This document shows, piece by piece, positions 17,682 through 26,303 of a DNA stretch of 64,000 nt. The DNA is from Streptomyces monashensis (GTDB lineage Bacteria > Actinomycetota > Actinomycetes > Streptomycetales > Streptomycetaceae): positions 248,001 through 312,000 of the forward strand of contig NZ_MLYO01000009.1 in assembly GCF_001866665.1 (NCBI RefSeq), given 5' to 3'. The translations under genes and the position numbers were made by a program. The notes beneath the pieces are model-generated. The model was not told the origin of the DNA, did no database searches, and saw only the letters and a list, made by a program, of their open reading frames with translations. Positions within the stretch are counted from its first letter, which is position 1; each line of letters begins with the position of its first letter.

Positions 17682-18830
17682 TACTGACCTTGCTGGCGTG
17701 ATGTCTTGGGGGTCGACAAGCTGTGGTTGTCGCAGTAGGCCGGTCATACGAGGTATCCGCAAGGGGGCGGGCTGACCGCGGAGCGACGGGCGTTTCGCGA
17801 GCACATCCGGATGCAGGCGGCCGAGTTATTCGCCCTGGAACACGACAATGCCGCTATCGCCAAGCAGTTACGTGTCAGCGTGCGGTCGGCCCAGCGGTGG
17901 CAGCAGGCATGGGCGCGCGGCGGAGCACCGGCCCCGGAGTCGAAGGGGCAGGCGTCCGGGCCCAAGCTGAGTGAGGCGCTGTTCGCGGTGCTCGAGCAGG
18001 AGTTGGCCAGAGGGCCGGTAGCACATGGCTGGCCGGACCAGACCTGGACGCTGGCGCGGATCAAGACGCTGATCGGGCGCAGGTTCCACAAGAGCACGAC
18101 GCTGTCGGCGATCGCGCAGATGCTGCACCGGCACGGCTTCAGCCATCAGGTCCCCGCGCGCCGCGCGACCGAGCGCAACGAGGAAGGTGTCACCGGGTGG
18201 GTGAAGGAGACATGGCCACAGGTGGAAACGCCGTGGCGGCGCTCGGGGCCTGGCTGTGCTTCGAAGACGAGGCCGGCTTCTCGATGACGCCGCCCACCTC
18301 CGCACGTGGGCCAGGCGCGGACACACACCCCTCATCCGGGTCCGGGGGCGCTCCCAGCGTCGCTTCTCCATCGCCGCTCTGGCCTGCTACAAGCAGGGTG
18401 AACGCTCACGCCTGATCTACCGGCCCAAACGGCACGTCGACCACAAGCGGGGCGGCAGACGCAGTTTCACCTGGACCGAATACCGCAACCTGCTCATCAC
18501 CGCCCACCAGCAGCTCGGCGCACCGATCGTGCTCGTGTGGGACAACCTGAATGCCCACCGAGACCGCCGGCTGTGGGAGTTCATCAACACCCACGACTGG
18601 ATCACCTGCCACTCTCTGCCGGCCCACACGCCCGGCCTCAACCCCGTCGAGGGCATCTGGTCACTGCTGCGACGCAGCAGCCAGGCCAACACCGCCTTCA
18701 CCCACCCCGACCACCTCATGAGCGTGCTTCGACACGGCCTCCGTCAGATCCAGTACCGCAGCAACCTCATCGACGGATGTCTCGCCGAAACCGGCCTCAC
18801 CTTGACGACATCACGGCAACAACGTCCGTA
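17682..18830 (+). mobile_element. IS630-family insertion sequence with TA target duplication
   Basis: The ends are near-perfect inverted repeats: left TACTGACCTTGCTGGCGTGA and the complement of the right end TACGGACGTTGTTGCCGTGA, matching at 20 of 24 positions when TGTC is added. Both ends begin with TA, the dinucleotide that IS630/Tc1 elements target and duplicate. Between them is one transposase gene. The ends are therefore intact although the gene is not. Confidence 0.88.
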
Positions 18831-18831
18831 G
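17811..18831 (+). pseudogene. IS630 transposase, frame-disrupted
   Basis: Three reading frames together encode one DDE transposase. The first (17811-18287) holds the helix-turn-helix MQAAELFALEHDNAAIAKQL and a winged helix domain. The second, read near 18240-18290, gives GAWLCFEDEAGFSMTPP with the first catalytic Asp. The third (to 18831) gives TWARRGHTPLIRVRGRS, VWDNLNAHRDRR with the second Asp and PGLNPVEGIWS with the Glu. One change may be a programmed -1 shift as in some IS630 elements; the second, near 18296, looks like a base deletion. The frame is open to about 17740 but no standard start codon precedes ATG 17811. The stop TAG uses the duplicated target TA. Confidence 0.85.
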
Positions 18832-19243
18832 ACACTCACCGCTCAACGGCCGCGTATGGGCAGGTACGTTGCCAGTGCCTACGTCTATGGTCTCAAGCGC
18901 GCGGTCGGCTTCCGGGGGTTCCAGCTCTGAAGGGAATGGTTGCATCCCCGATCTGTCCGGGGGCGGCCCGGAGATTCGTCCGGGACCTATCCGACGGGGG
19001 GCTTCGTCGATGGCCAAGAGGCGACCTGCCAGCGCCGGCCGCGCACAACCTCTCTCACGTGGGCGTGGCGGGCGCGCTTTCCAACTGTGATGGTGCACCT
19101 GGGCGCCTCGGATAGGGCGGTTCACCTGCGTTCAGGGGCGGTTGGCCGTGGGCGCGGCGATCGCACTCGGTCTCGCCTGAACTGCCGTGAACGGCGCTGA
19201 ATGAGACGGAAACTGGGACGGAAGCGTGCCCAAGCTCCAGGCT
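18832..19243. other. Stretch without a recognisable gene
   Basis: About 410 bases to the right of the IS630 element. Short frames occur but none carries motifs. Part of the accessory tract into which the element inserted. Confidence 0.5.
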
Positions 19244-19600
19244 TCAGGGCCTGAGCCGGTTCTGTTGGGGGTCGAAGCAGACCAGACCCATTGATTCCGC
19301 AAGGGTCGCCGCGTAGGCGGAGGCTTCCTCAGCCATGCTCCAGCGCATCGGGAAGTAGACGAGCGGGCCGCTTGCCTCTCCGATCAACGGCCCCGTCGAC
19401 CAAGGGGAGGTTTCCTCCTCGTCCTCGGTCAGGTCACACCACCGGTCCAGGAGCGCGGCGACGTAGGCCGCTATGCGCTTGGTCGGAGGATGCTCCTCCT
19501 CCGTGTCGACGTAACGGTCATAGAGGTCCGTGAAGGCGCGTCCGGCCGCCTTGTCGTCCGCCGGGCGCTCGCCCTCCCACACAGCCAAGTCGTAGGTCAT
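19244..19600 (-). CDS. Conserved hypothetical protein (possible immunity-type protein)
   Basis: Protein of 118 residues beginning MTYDLAVWEGERPADDKAAG and ending LVCFDPQQNRLRP, with an acidic middle (LTEDEEETSPWSTGPLIGEA) and PLVYFPMRWSMAEEASAYAA. The pattern is that of a widespread Streptomyces family of unknown function, often found near polymorphic toxin or immunity genes. It is soluble and acidic, with no signal or membrane segment. I do not know its function; the nearby Imm32 gene makes an immunity role possible. Confidence 0.65.
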   Translation of the reverse strand: MTYDLAVWEGERPADDKAAGRAFTDLYDRYVDTEEEHPPTKRIAAYVAALLDRWCDLTEDEEETSPWSTGPLIGEASGPLVYFPMRWSMAEEASAYAATLAESMGLVCFDPQQNRLRP

Positions 19601-20145
19601 GCCGGGAGGCTCTCACACCGCACTGACAGGCCGGCCTTGCCGGTGAAACAGGCAGGGCAGGTGCCGACGGACGATCTCCCACGGAGAGCGCAGTCAGCTT
19701 GGGAAGCTGCGGTCATTTGGGGTTGGTTCGGGTGCTGATCTGGGAAATCGGCCGCCGTGTGGCCTGATCGGGCCCGGTTGCTTTCACCGGGGTTCCCCGC
19801 TGTTCCCCGCTCGATCTGGTGCGGTTGTGGTGCAGAGGCGCTGCGCTTTGCTCCTGCACTGCGGCGGTCCAGGGGCGCCGGCCGAGCAGCCCGCGGGCGG
19901 ACCTCGCACCTCAGCGCGGTCAGTAGCCGAAGAAGTGCAGGGCTGGGTCTCTGACCTGCGGTCGCGTAAGCGATCAACGCTGCGACCTGCGACTTAGCTG
20001 TCGGTGGTTGTCAGCAGTTGTTCTTTGCTGAGCGTCCTTCGGCGGCCCCGAGACGGCCCGAAGCCGCCTGAGCGTGCTGAGGCTGCGGTGCGAGCGGCGT
20101 TCGCTGGGCGTAGGCTCGGCTCGCTTCGTCGGAGGCTGGGGGCGC
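19601..20145. other. Stretch without a recognisable gene
   Basis: About 545 bases. Frames on both strands have no motifs. GC content dips locally near 19700-19760. The right end carries GGAGG at 20131, the ribosome binding site of the small membrane protein that follows. Confidence 0.45.
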
Positions 20146-20358
20146 GTGGGGTCAACACTCGGTGTCAGTGCGTTTTTGATCGTCGTGTTCACGCTGGGAT
20201 TCTTGGTCTTCACCGGGAGGATCAAGCCGGACTCGTGGAAGAGGGGTTCTCCAACGTTCCAGCGGACGTTTCCCAAGCTGTGGGGAGGGCTGGCCATGGC
20301 GATGTGTGGATATGGGGCATTCCTGATGCTTTTGGACGCCCTCGACCACCACACGTAG
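20146..20358 (+). CDS. Small two-helix membrane protein, unknown
   Basis: GTG 20146 follows GGAGGCTGGGGGCGC and opens a 70-residue protein with two hydrophobic segments, LGVSAFLIVVFTLGFLVFTG and LWGGLAMAMCGYGAFLMLLD, joined by a basic loop. An upstream ATG would add 24 Arg/Gly-rich residues unlike a membrane protein start. I do not recognise the family. It lies in a group of three such small membrane proteins. Confidence 0.55.
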   Translation: MGSTLGVSAFLIVVFTLGFLVFTGRIKPDSWKRGSPTFQRTFPKLWGGLAMAMCGYGAFLMLLDALDHHT

Positions 20359-20647
20359 GCCCGTTGAGGGTCTTTCGCTGCGGTCGATCAAGCGGCCGAC
20401 AGTTGGGCACGCGGTCGGCGTAGCGACTTTGGCCGGAAGTTTCAATGACCCAGTCAAGCGCCGCCGCGCTCGGATCCTGGAGCGCTAGTCTGGAAGATCG
20501 CGCATGCGGACCGGGCCTGAGCTGGCACTTCGCTGACCTGCGGTTCCTCGGACCGCTCTCCGGTGTTCCCCACTGCTCCCCGCCGCTCACCGCTCGATCA
20601 GGCACGCGGGGGACACGGCCGGGACTCCCTGTCCGCTGCCATGCGGT

Positions 20648-21115
20648 CTACGGCTCGCCCCATGCGGGGACGCACATCATGCTGTGCGCCGGCACGACGG
20701 GTTCACCTGGTAGCGGATCGATTCCACGGACCCGTACGGCGACGATATCGGCGGGGATGGGGGATCGGGTCGGGAGTGGCATCAAACGCCACCTGAAGGC
20801 CTCTGGGACGTCTTTGGCGGGCAGTTCCGCCATGGCGAGACTGACCCACCGGCCGTAGGTCGTGGGGTATATGCGAATCAAGGCGCCGCATGCGGGGCAA
20901 ACTGGCGGCTCGATCCAAGTCACGTCATCGGGGTCGGGCTCGGGTCTGGGGGCGGCCTTGGCGCCGTCGGCCTCGGCCATCTCGTTGGCGAGGGTGTTCC
21001 AACAGCCCTCGCAGTAGCACGCCATGAGCCCGATCCGCCCGCGCTCGCGTACGGAGCCGCCAGCCTCTCCGCAGCGAAGGCATACGGACTGGCCACCATC
21101 CAGTGTCGCCCCCAT
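20648..21115 (-). CDS. DUF6083 domain protein with zinc-ribbon cysteines
   Basis: Protein of 155 residues. The N-terminal half has CLRCGEAGG and CYCEGCW, a four-cysteine zinc-ribbon-like arrangement; the C-terminal half has PVCPACGALIRIYPTTYGRW and SLAMAELPAKDVPEAFRWRL, the pattern of the DUF6083 family found in streptomycetes. Function is unknown. No strong ribosome binding site precedes ATG 21115. It is probably intact. Confidence 0.7.
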   Translation of the reverse strand: MGATLDGGQSVCLRCGEAGGSVRERGRIGLMACYCEGCWNTLANEMAEADGAKAAPRPEPDPDDVTWIEPPVCPACGALIRIYPTTYGRWVSLAMAELPAKDVPEAFRWRLMPLPTRSPIPADIVAVRVRGIDPLPGEPVVPAHSMMCVPAWGEP

Positions 21116-21386
21116 GTGTTCGAGTGTGAGCGGATCCGGGCGGGTCCTAGTAGGTCGCGATTTAGCCTCATTTGGCGATCACGTGCCGGCGGGCTCGGTG
21201 GTACCTCGATGGCTGTGCCGAGACTCCACCGGCCTGCCCGCTCGATGCGCACTACGGGCTGAACGGTCGCTGAGGTCTGCTCGGCAGGTCAGTCGGTCGT
21301 CCGGGCCCGGTGGCGGACGATCACGGTTGCTGTGGTTGCTGTACTTTCCTGCTGTACTGCGCAGCCTGCGACTTGGGGGAGGAAGC

Positions 21387-21584
21387 GTGCGAGCGCTGGG
21401 TATCTTCTTCATCTTCCTGCCTTGCCTGGCAATCATTTGCTTCATTTGCTTCGCCGCGTTCCGTGCCCAGAACCAGAAGGTCTCGAAGATCTTCGCCTAC
21501 GGATGTCTGTCCGTCGGTACGGCATTCGCGACCGTCCCCGCTGGGTTCATCCTCCTCCGGGTTGCCTGGGCACTGTTCACATAA
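21387..21584 (+). CDS. Small membrane protein, unknown
   Basis: GTG 21387 is preceded by GGGGGAGGAAGC, an excellent ribosome binding site, and encodes 65 residues: helix LGIFFIFLPCLAIICFICFA, a polar loop RAQNQKVSKIFAYG, and a second helix AFATVPAGFILLRVAWAL. No family is recognised. Confidence 0.6.
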   Translation: MRALGIFFIFLPCLAIICFICFAAFRAQNQKVSKIFAYGCLSVGTAFATVPAGFILLRVAWALFT

Positions 21585-21646
21585 AGTGCGAATCGTGCTG
21601 GGCTCATCAGGCTGGCGGCCGGACTGAACGAACGGGGGTGGTGCGG

Positions 21647-21877
21647 ATGCTGGTTGCCCAGTGGATGCCGCGAAACGGGGAGCACACCGGACCCATCTCG
21701 ACCGGGCCTGCCGTGGTCCTACTCGTCATAGGCGGCCTGGTCATCGTGACAACTGGTGCGGTGGCCGCTCTGTCGCGGCGTCAGCGCAGTTCTGGAGGCC
21801 CGACCGGCTGGCTGTTCGGGCTCGGGATGAGCATGTGCGTTCTGGGCGGGTTCGCGCTGCTGATCCGCAATGCCTAG
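21647..21877 (+). CDS. Small membrane protein, unknown
   Basis: ATG 21647 opens a 76-residue protein with two hydrophobic helices, AVVLLVIGGLVIVTTGAVAA and GWLFGLGMSMCVLGGFALLI, and a short basic loop containing LSRRQRS. GTG codons at 21638 and 21641 are alternative starts. It follows the previous small membrane gene by 62 bases and may be co-transcribed. Unknown function. Confidence 0.55.
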   Translation: MLVAQWMPRNGEHTGPISTGPAVVLLVIGGLVIVTTGAVAALSRRQRSSGGPTGWLFGLGMSMCVLGGFALLIRNA

Positions 21878-22233
21878 CCAGCCCCCACTTCCTCAAGCCA
21901 CCACTCACCCCAGCTCCCATCCCGTCCGCCGTCGACCCACACCGTGGAGCGGGCGTGGTTCCTGGCGTCCGGATGGAGCGCGCCACTGTACGAACGACTG
22001 TGAGGATTCACCGCGGCGCTGCTCGGCAGGCCTGACCCACCGAACGATTGACGCTTCGAGCTGCCCTCTCCAGGAATCGTCGGCCGGCTGGGCGGCGCCG
22101 CTCTGCACGCGGCCGGTCGAGCGCCTGTGACCTCATAGGAGCTCGTCCAAAGGTCCCACCACAGTCTTGTCCAGCCGCCCGACCGGCCCGTGCGATCCCT
22201 CGCGCATCGCACGGAAGGACGGCAAGACACAGC
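21878..22233. other. Stretch holding the left flank of the IS110 remnant
   Basis: About 355 bases without a supported gene. The last roughly 100 bases are the non-coding leader of the IS110-type transposase; IS110 elements lack terminal inverted repeats, so the exact end cannot be set from sequence alone. Confidence 0.45.
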
Positions 22234-22700
22234 ATGGCAGACCAGATCGTGGTGGTCGGCGGCGTGGACACCCACACCGACTTCCACCAGGCAGCGGTGA
22301 TCGACTACATCGGCCGACGCCTTGCCACCGCACCGTTCCCCACGACTCCCGACGGCTACCGGCGCCTGTTGGAGTGGATGCGCTCGCACGGTGATGTGCT
22401 CGCCGTCGGGGTCGAAGGGACTGGCGCCTACGGCTCCGAGCTCGCCCGCTTCCTTCGGGCGAACGAGGTCACCATCGTCGACGTTGACCGCCCCGACCGC
22501 AAGGCCCGGCGGGCCAACGGCAAGTCCGACCCCGTCGACGCCTACGCGGCCGCGACCGCCGTCCTGTCCGGCCGCGCCAACGGCCGGCCGAAAACCCGCG
22601 ACGGCATCGTGGAGGCCATCCGATCCCTGCGGGTCGTCCGGCGTTCGGCCATCAAAGCCCGCACCCAGACGATCAACCAGATCCGCACGCTCATCGCCAG
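22234..22700 (+). pseudogene. IS110-family transposase, 3'-truncated
   Basis: The RuvC-like DEDD domain is present: VVVGGVDTHTDFHQAAVIDY with the first Asp, LAVGVEGTGAYGSELARFL with Glu, and TIVDVDRPDRKARRANGKSD with the last Asp pair. After TQTINQIRTLIA the family pattern stops and unrelated residues follow, so the C-terminal transposase_20 domain with its catalytic Ser is missing. ATG 22234 fits the family N-terminus. Non-functional. Confidence 0.85.
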
Positions 22701-23184
22701 GCGAACTCAGTTGCTTTGGGTACTCCACAGCGCCGCCCACGGACTCACGGGTCACCGAACGGCAACGAGCCCCCTCCCCACCAGGAAAGGGGGCACGCGG
22801 GGCCAGGCAGTCGCGTACAGACCTGGAATGAACCCCAGACCCACTCCACCTCGGAGACGATGTCTTGATCTTGTCTAGGGCCCGGCAGCGGCGTCCGAGA
22901 GGCCACTGGCGGCGCCGACGGACGAGAGCTCGAAGTGCCAGCCGCAACAGCCAACGCCGCAGCCACCTCCTCCTCGCTCAGCCCCGCCAGGGCCTCAATC
23001 ACCCGATCGAGTGCCTCGCTCACGTCAGTGCGCGTGACCACTCGAAGCGGGCGCCTGACCTGCGTTCTTGACCGTCAGAGGCGGCAGCTTCTTGCCGGTC
23101 GGGCCGATTTGTATCCGAGTGTCCATCTGGGGTCAGACAGCGCAGTCGAAGGTCGGGTGCCAGTTGCTACATTTGCCGAGGTGT
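22701..23184. other. Junction stretch without a supported gene
   Basis: About 485 bases between the IS110 break and a ketopantoate reductase fragment. A leftward GTG frame from 23041 begins with an amphipathic helix (EALDRVIEALAGLSEEEVAA) and then turns into low-complexity sequence; it lacks a ribosome binding site, so I do not call it a gene. The stretch probably contains two deletion joints. Confidence 0.45.
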
Positions 23185-23840
23185 TGCTTCCACCGGCACG
23201 GCGGCCCGTACGACGGCCGCCGCCTCGAAAGCGTCGACCGGGGCGGTGCCCTCAGCGCCGTCCTCGCCCCCGAGCGGGCCGTCGGCTGCGTGGTCTACGC
23301 GGCAACCGAGCTCCCCTCACCCGGAGTCGTACGGCACTTGGAGGGCACGCGGTTCTCCATCGGCGAGCCCGACCGGAGCGTCTCCGCGCGCTGCACGGAC
23401 CTCAGCGAGGCAATGCGGACCGGCGGACTGAAGTGCCCGGCGGAGGAGGACCTGCGCGGCGACATCTGGGCGAAGCTGCTCGGGAACATCTCCTTCAACC
23501 CGATCAGCGCCCTGGCCCGCGCCACCATGCGGCAGATGTGCCTGCACGGCGGCACCCCCCCCGGGTGATCGAGACGATGATGCGCGAGACGCTGTCCGTC
23601 GCCGAGGCGCAGGGCTGCACTGTGGCCGTGTCGGTCGAGCGCCGGCTCGCGGGCGCCGAACGCGTCGGCGACCACCGCACCTCCACCCTCCAGGACCTTG
23701 GGCGCGGCAAGCCGCTGGAACTGGACGTGCTGCTCGCGGCCGTGATCGAACTCGCGGAGGTCACCGGCGTGGAGGTCCCCACGCTGCGCACCGTGCACGC
23801 CATATCGGACCTGCTCGCCCTGAGGAGCGCGGCACGAGGG
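23185..23840 (+). pseudogene. 2-dehydropantoate 2-reductase family pseudogene (5'-truncated, poly-C frameshift)
   Basis: From about 23185 the frame reads FHRHGGPYDGRRLESVD, GCVVYAATELPSPGVVRHLE and IWAKLLGNISFNPISALARA, the middle and C-terminal parts of ketopantoate reductases (K-L-L-x-N is the conserved helix with catalytic Lys). At 23555-23562 a run of eight C residues shifts the frame to a stop; the C-terminal part, VIETMMRETLSVAEAQGC and LDVLLAAVIELAEVTGVEVP, continues in another frame to about 23840. The NADP-binding Rossmann half is absent. The enzyme would reduce ketopantoate for coenzyme A synthesis; this copy cannot. Confidence 0.85.
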
Positions 23841-23854
23841 ACACGGGGACACTA

Positions 23855-23890
23855 CAGACATCACAGACACGGCAGACATGGCAGACACGG
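23855..23890 (+). repeat. Four tandem 9-bp repeats (CAGACAYGG)
   Basis: CAGACATCA, CAGACACGG, CAGACATGG and CAGACACGG follow one another without spacing at the joint between two pseudogenes. They encode a His/Arg/Gly repeat in the dead frame. Short slippage product in decaying DNA. Confidence 0.75.
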
Positions 23891-23899
23891 CAGTACGAG

Positions 23900-24397
23900 G
23901 TGAAGCCGGACCGTTTCGGCCCGGACGCGGCCCGGCTGAACGAGGAGCCGAGGGTCGGCAACGACCTGTACGTACGCGACTACGACAAGTGCATCCCGCG
24001 CTACAAGTGCGTCGACGCCTGCGGCGACCAGCGGCAGAACAGCTTCGCGATCGCGGTCGCCGGGCGCGGTTTCGACGCGCGGATCGCCGTCGAGCACGAC
24101 GCACCGCTGACCGACTCGGCCTGTGTGTACGGCAGGGACTGCGCCGAGGTGTGCCCGACCCGCGCCCTCGCGCCGCGTGCCGAGTTCGACATGCGGGCGG
24201 CCGGCACCTGGGACGAGGCACGGCAGACCGATACGTCCACGGTGTGTGCGTACTGCGGAGTGGGCTGCACCCTCACCCTCCATGTGCAGGACAATGAGAT
24301 CGTGAAGGTCACCTCACCGCACGACAATCCGGTGACCCACGGCAATCTCTGCATCAAGGGCCGTTTCGGCTACCAGCACGTACAGAACCGGGGCTGA
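23900..24397 (+). pseudogene. Iron-sulfur subunit of formate dehydrogenase type, 5'-truncated with lost cysteines
   Basis: The frame starts within RFGPDAARLNEEPRVGNDLY and runs through a double [4Fe-4S] ferredoxin region to the Fe4S4 region TVCAYCGVGCTLTLHVQDNE and HGNLCIKGRFGYQHVQNRG, where it ends naturally. The expected N-terminal [2Fe-2S] domain of about 110 residues is gone. In the first cluster motif, the position expected as C-x2-C-x2-C-x3-C reads CIPRYKCVDAC, and in the second the pattern reads CVYGRDCAEVC, so one ligand cysteine in each is replaced. Such proteins deliver electrons for formate dehydrogenase; the catalytic subunit is not present. A recent pseudogene, still open to its stop 8 bases before fdhD. 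Confidence 0.78.
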
Positions 24398-24404
24398 TCA
24401 GGAC

Positions 24405-25253
24405 ATGGGACGAGTCACGGAACGACGCAAGGTGCTCCGCATCCGGGACGGGGCGGTCTCCACCCGGCCGGACACACTCGTCGCCGAGGAACCCCTGGAG
24501 ATCCGGCTGAACGGAAAGCCTCTCGCGATCACCATGCGCACGCCGGGCGACGACTTCGCGCTGGCGGCTGGGTTCCTGGTGAGCGAAGGTGTACTGGCTA
24601 CCGCATACGATCTACAGAACATCGTCTACTGCGCGGGGGCGACTGCAGACGGTTCCAACACCTACAACGTCGTGGACGTGCGGACCGCCCCGGACGTGGC
24701 GCTGCCGGACTTCACCCTGGAACGGAACGTCTACACCTCCTCCTCGTGCGGCCTGTGCGGCAAGGCCAGCCTCGACGCCGTCCGTACGACCGCGCGATTC
24801 CCGATCGCCGACACTCCCCCGGTCCGGGTCACCCCCGAGCTGCTGGCGAGCCTCCCCGACCGGCTGCGGGCGGCCCAGCGGGTGTTCGACCGGACCGGGG
24901 GCCTGCACGCGGCGGCCCTGTTCACCGAGGACGGCGAGCTGCTGGACATACGGGAGGACGTGGGCCGCCACAACGCCGTGGACAAGCTGGTCGGACGAGC
25001 GCTCCAGAACGGCGAGCTGCCCCTGTCACGGACGATCCTGCTCGTGTCCGGGCGGGCTTCGTTCGAGCTGGCGCAGAAGGCGGTGATGGCGGGCATCCCG
25101 GTGCTGGCGGCCGTGTCGGCGCCGTCCTCGCTGGCGGTGGACCTGGCCGCCGAGACGGGGCTGACCCTGGTGGGTTTCCTGCGGGGCAGCTCGATGAACG
25201 TGTACGCGGGCGAGGACCGCATCGCCCTACGAGCGGCGGCCGCCCAGGGCTGA
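24405..25253 (+). CDS. fdhD: Formate dehydrogenase accessory sulfurtransferase FdhD
   Basis: Protein of 282 residues, full length for FdhD. It passes sulfur from a cysteine desulfurase to the molybdenum cofactor of formate dehydrogenase. The sulfur-carrying loop CGLCGKASLD (Cys-x2-Cys) is intact, as are EEPLEIRLNGKPLAITMRTP, DDFALAAGFLVSEGVL and the GMP-binding DIREDVGRHNAVDKLVG near the C-terminus. The start lies 8 bases after the degraded iron-sulfur gene. Its usual partner subunits here are broken, so it either serves a formate dehydrogenase encoded elsewhere or is on the way to loss. Confidence 0.95.
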   Translation: MGRVTERRKVLRIRDGAVSTRPDTLVAEEPLEIRLNGKPLAITMRTPGDDFALAAGFLVSEGVLATAYDLQNIVYCAGATADGSNTYNVVDVRTAPDVALPDFTLERNVYTSSSCGLCGKASLDAVRTTARFPIADTPPVRVTPELLASLPDRLRAAQRVFDRTGGLHAAALFTEDGELLDIREDVGRHNAVDKLVGRALQNGELPLSRTILLVSGRASFELAQKAVMAGIPVLAAVSAPSSLAVDLAAETGLTLVGFLRGSSMNVYAGEDRIALRAAAAQG

Positions 25254-25274
25254 GGCCGACTCCCCGCGGCACGG

Positions 25275-25291
25275 CGGCGGGGGCCCCGCCG
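25275..25291. terminator. Bidirectional terminator between fdhD and the LysR gene
   Basis: Perfect 8-bp arms CGGCGGGG and CCCCGCCG around a single G in a 76-base convergent gap. A one-base loop would fold with fewer pairs in practice. Convergent position supports terminator function. Confidence 0.5.
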
Positions 25292-25329
25292 GCAGGGAGC
25301 GCCCCCCCCCGGCGCCGCGGGACCCCGCC

Positions 25330-26151
25330 TCAGCCGCGACCCGACGCCGCCGCGGCCTTGGCGAACTCGGTGATCAGGGGTGACGTGCGGCCGGCCGCCC
25401 AGGCCAGCAGCACCTGGTCCGGTTCGGCGTCGGTGACCGGTACGTAGCTGATGTCCGGGCGGGAGTACTGCTCGGCGATCGAGTGCGGGACGAGTGTGAT
25501 GCCGCTGCCGGCGGCCACGCACTCGAACTTCTCCTCGACGGTGCGCACGGGTATGTCGCCCGGCCCGGGAAGCGCATAGCGCAGCCACGTCTCGCCGTCG
25601 AGGTCGGCCAGGGACAGTTCCGGCTTTCCGTCGAGGCGGTGTCCGGCCGGGAGCATCACCACACGGGACTCGGTGTACAGGAGCCGCAGTTCGAGGCCCT
25701 CCTCGCGCAGCGGAGCGCGCACGCAGGCGATGTCGAGGGTGCCGTCGAGGACGAGCCGTTCCTGGTCGTCCCATTCGAGGCGGCAGGCGCTGGTCTCGAC
25801 GTCCGGGTGCGCGGCGCGGAAGGCACGCAGGGCGTGGGTGACGGCGATGCCGGCGCGGAAGCCGACGACGAACCGGCGGGGCTCGTCGGCGGCCCGGCGC
25901 ACGCGGTGTCGGGCGCCGTCGGCCGCGGCCAGCAACTGGTGTGCCTCCTCACCAAGTTGGCGCCCCGCGTCGGTCAACGTCACGCCGTGGCTGTCGCGCA
26001 GAAACAGCTCGACGCCCAAGTCCCTTTCCAGCGCTCTGATCTGACGGCTCAGCACCGGTTGGGGGATGTGCAGTCGCTCGGCGGCGCGGCCGAAGTGGAG
26101 CAGTTCGGCGACCGCGACGAAGTAACGGACCTTGCGCAGGTCCAGGTCCAT
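25330..26151 (-). CDS. LysR family transcriptional regulator
   Basis: Protein of 273 residues. N-terminal winged helix: VRYFVAVAELLHFGRAAERL and IPQPVLSRQIRALERDLGVE; C-terminal effector-binding domain follows with FRAGIAVTHALRAFRAAHPD. ATG 26151 has GAGAGGGG upstream and matches the family start; an upstream in-frame start would add nine residues. It is divergent from an SDR gene, the classic layout for a LysR regulator controlling its neighbour. The effector is unknown. Confidence 0.9.
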   Translation of the reverse strand: MDLDLRKVRYFVAVAELLHFGRAAERLHIPQPVLSRQIRALERDLGVELFLRDSHGVTLTDAGRQLGEEAHQLLAAADGARHRVRRAADEPRRFVVGFRAGIAVTHALRAFRAAHPDVETSACRLEWDDQERLVLDGTLDIACVRAPLREEGLELRLLYTESRVVMLPAGHRLDGKPELSLADLDGETWLRYALPGPGDIPVRTVEEKFECVAAGSGITLVPHSIAEQYSRPDISYVPVTDAEPDQVLLAWAAGRTSPLITEFAKAAAASGRG

Positions 26152-26303
26152 GACCACCCCTCTCGTAGGCACGCTCACGTACCAGCGGTGATGTCTTCAG
26201 GGTATCGCCGCGGGCGGAAGAGGTCTTGGACGTACACCCGCGTACGACCACAGGCTGGAGGCGTCCGATCGGGATGGAACATCGGCATCGAGAGGAATTT
26301 CCC

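Noticed and set aside
19597..19977. Leftward frame of 126 codons beyond the conserved hypothetical gene
   Set aside because: No motif, Arg/Pro/Ala-rich composition and no ribosome binding site.
22745..23041. Leftward frame starting with an amphipathic helix
   Set aside because: No ribosome binding site, GTG start, and the second half is low-complexity sequence across a deletion joint.
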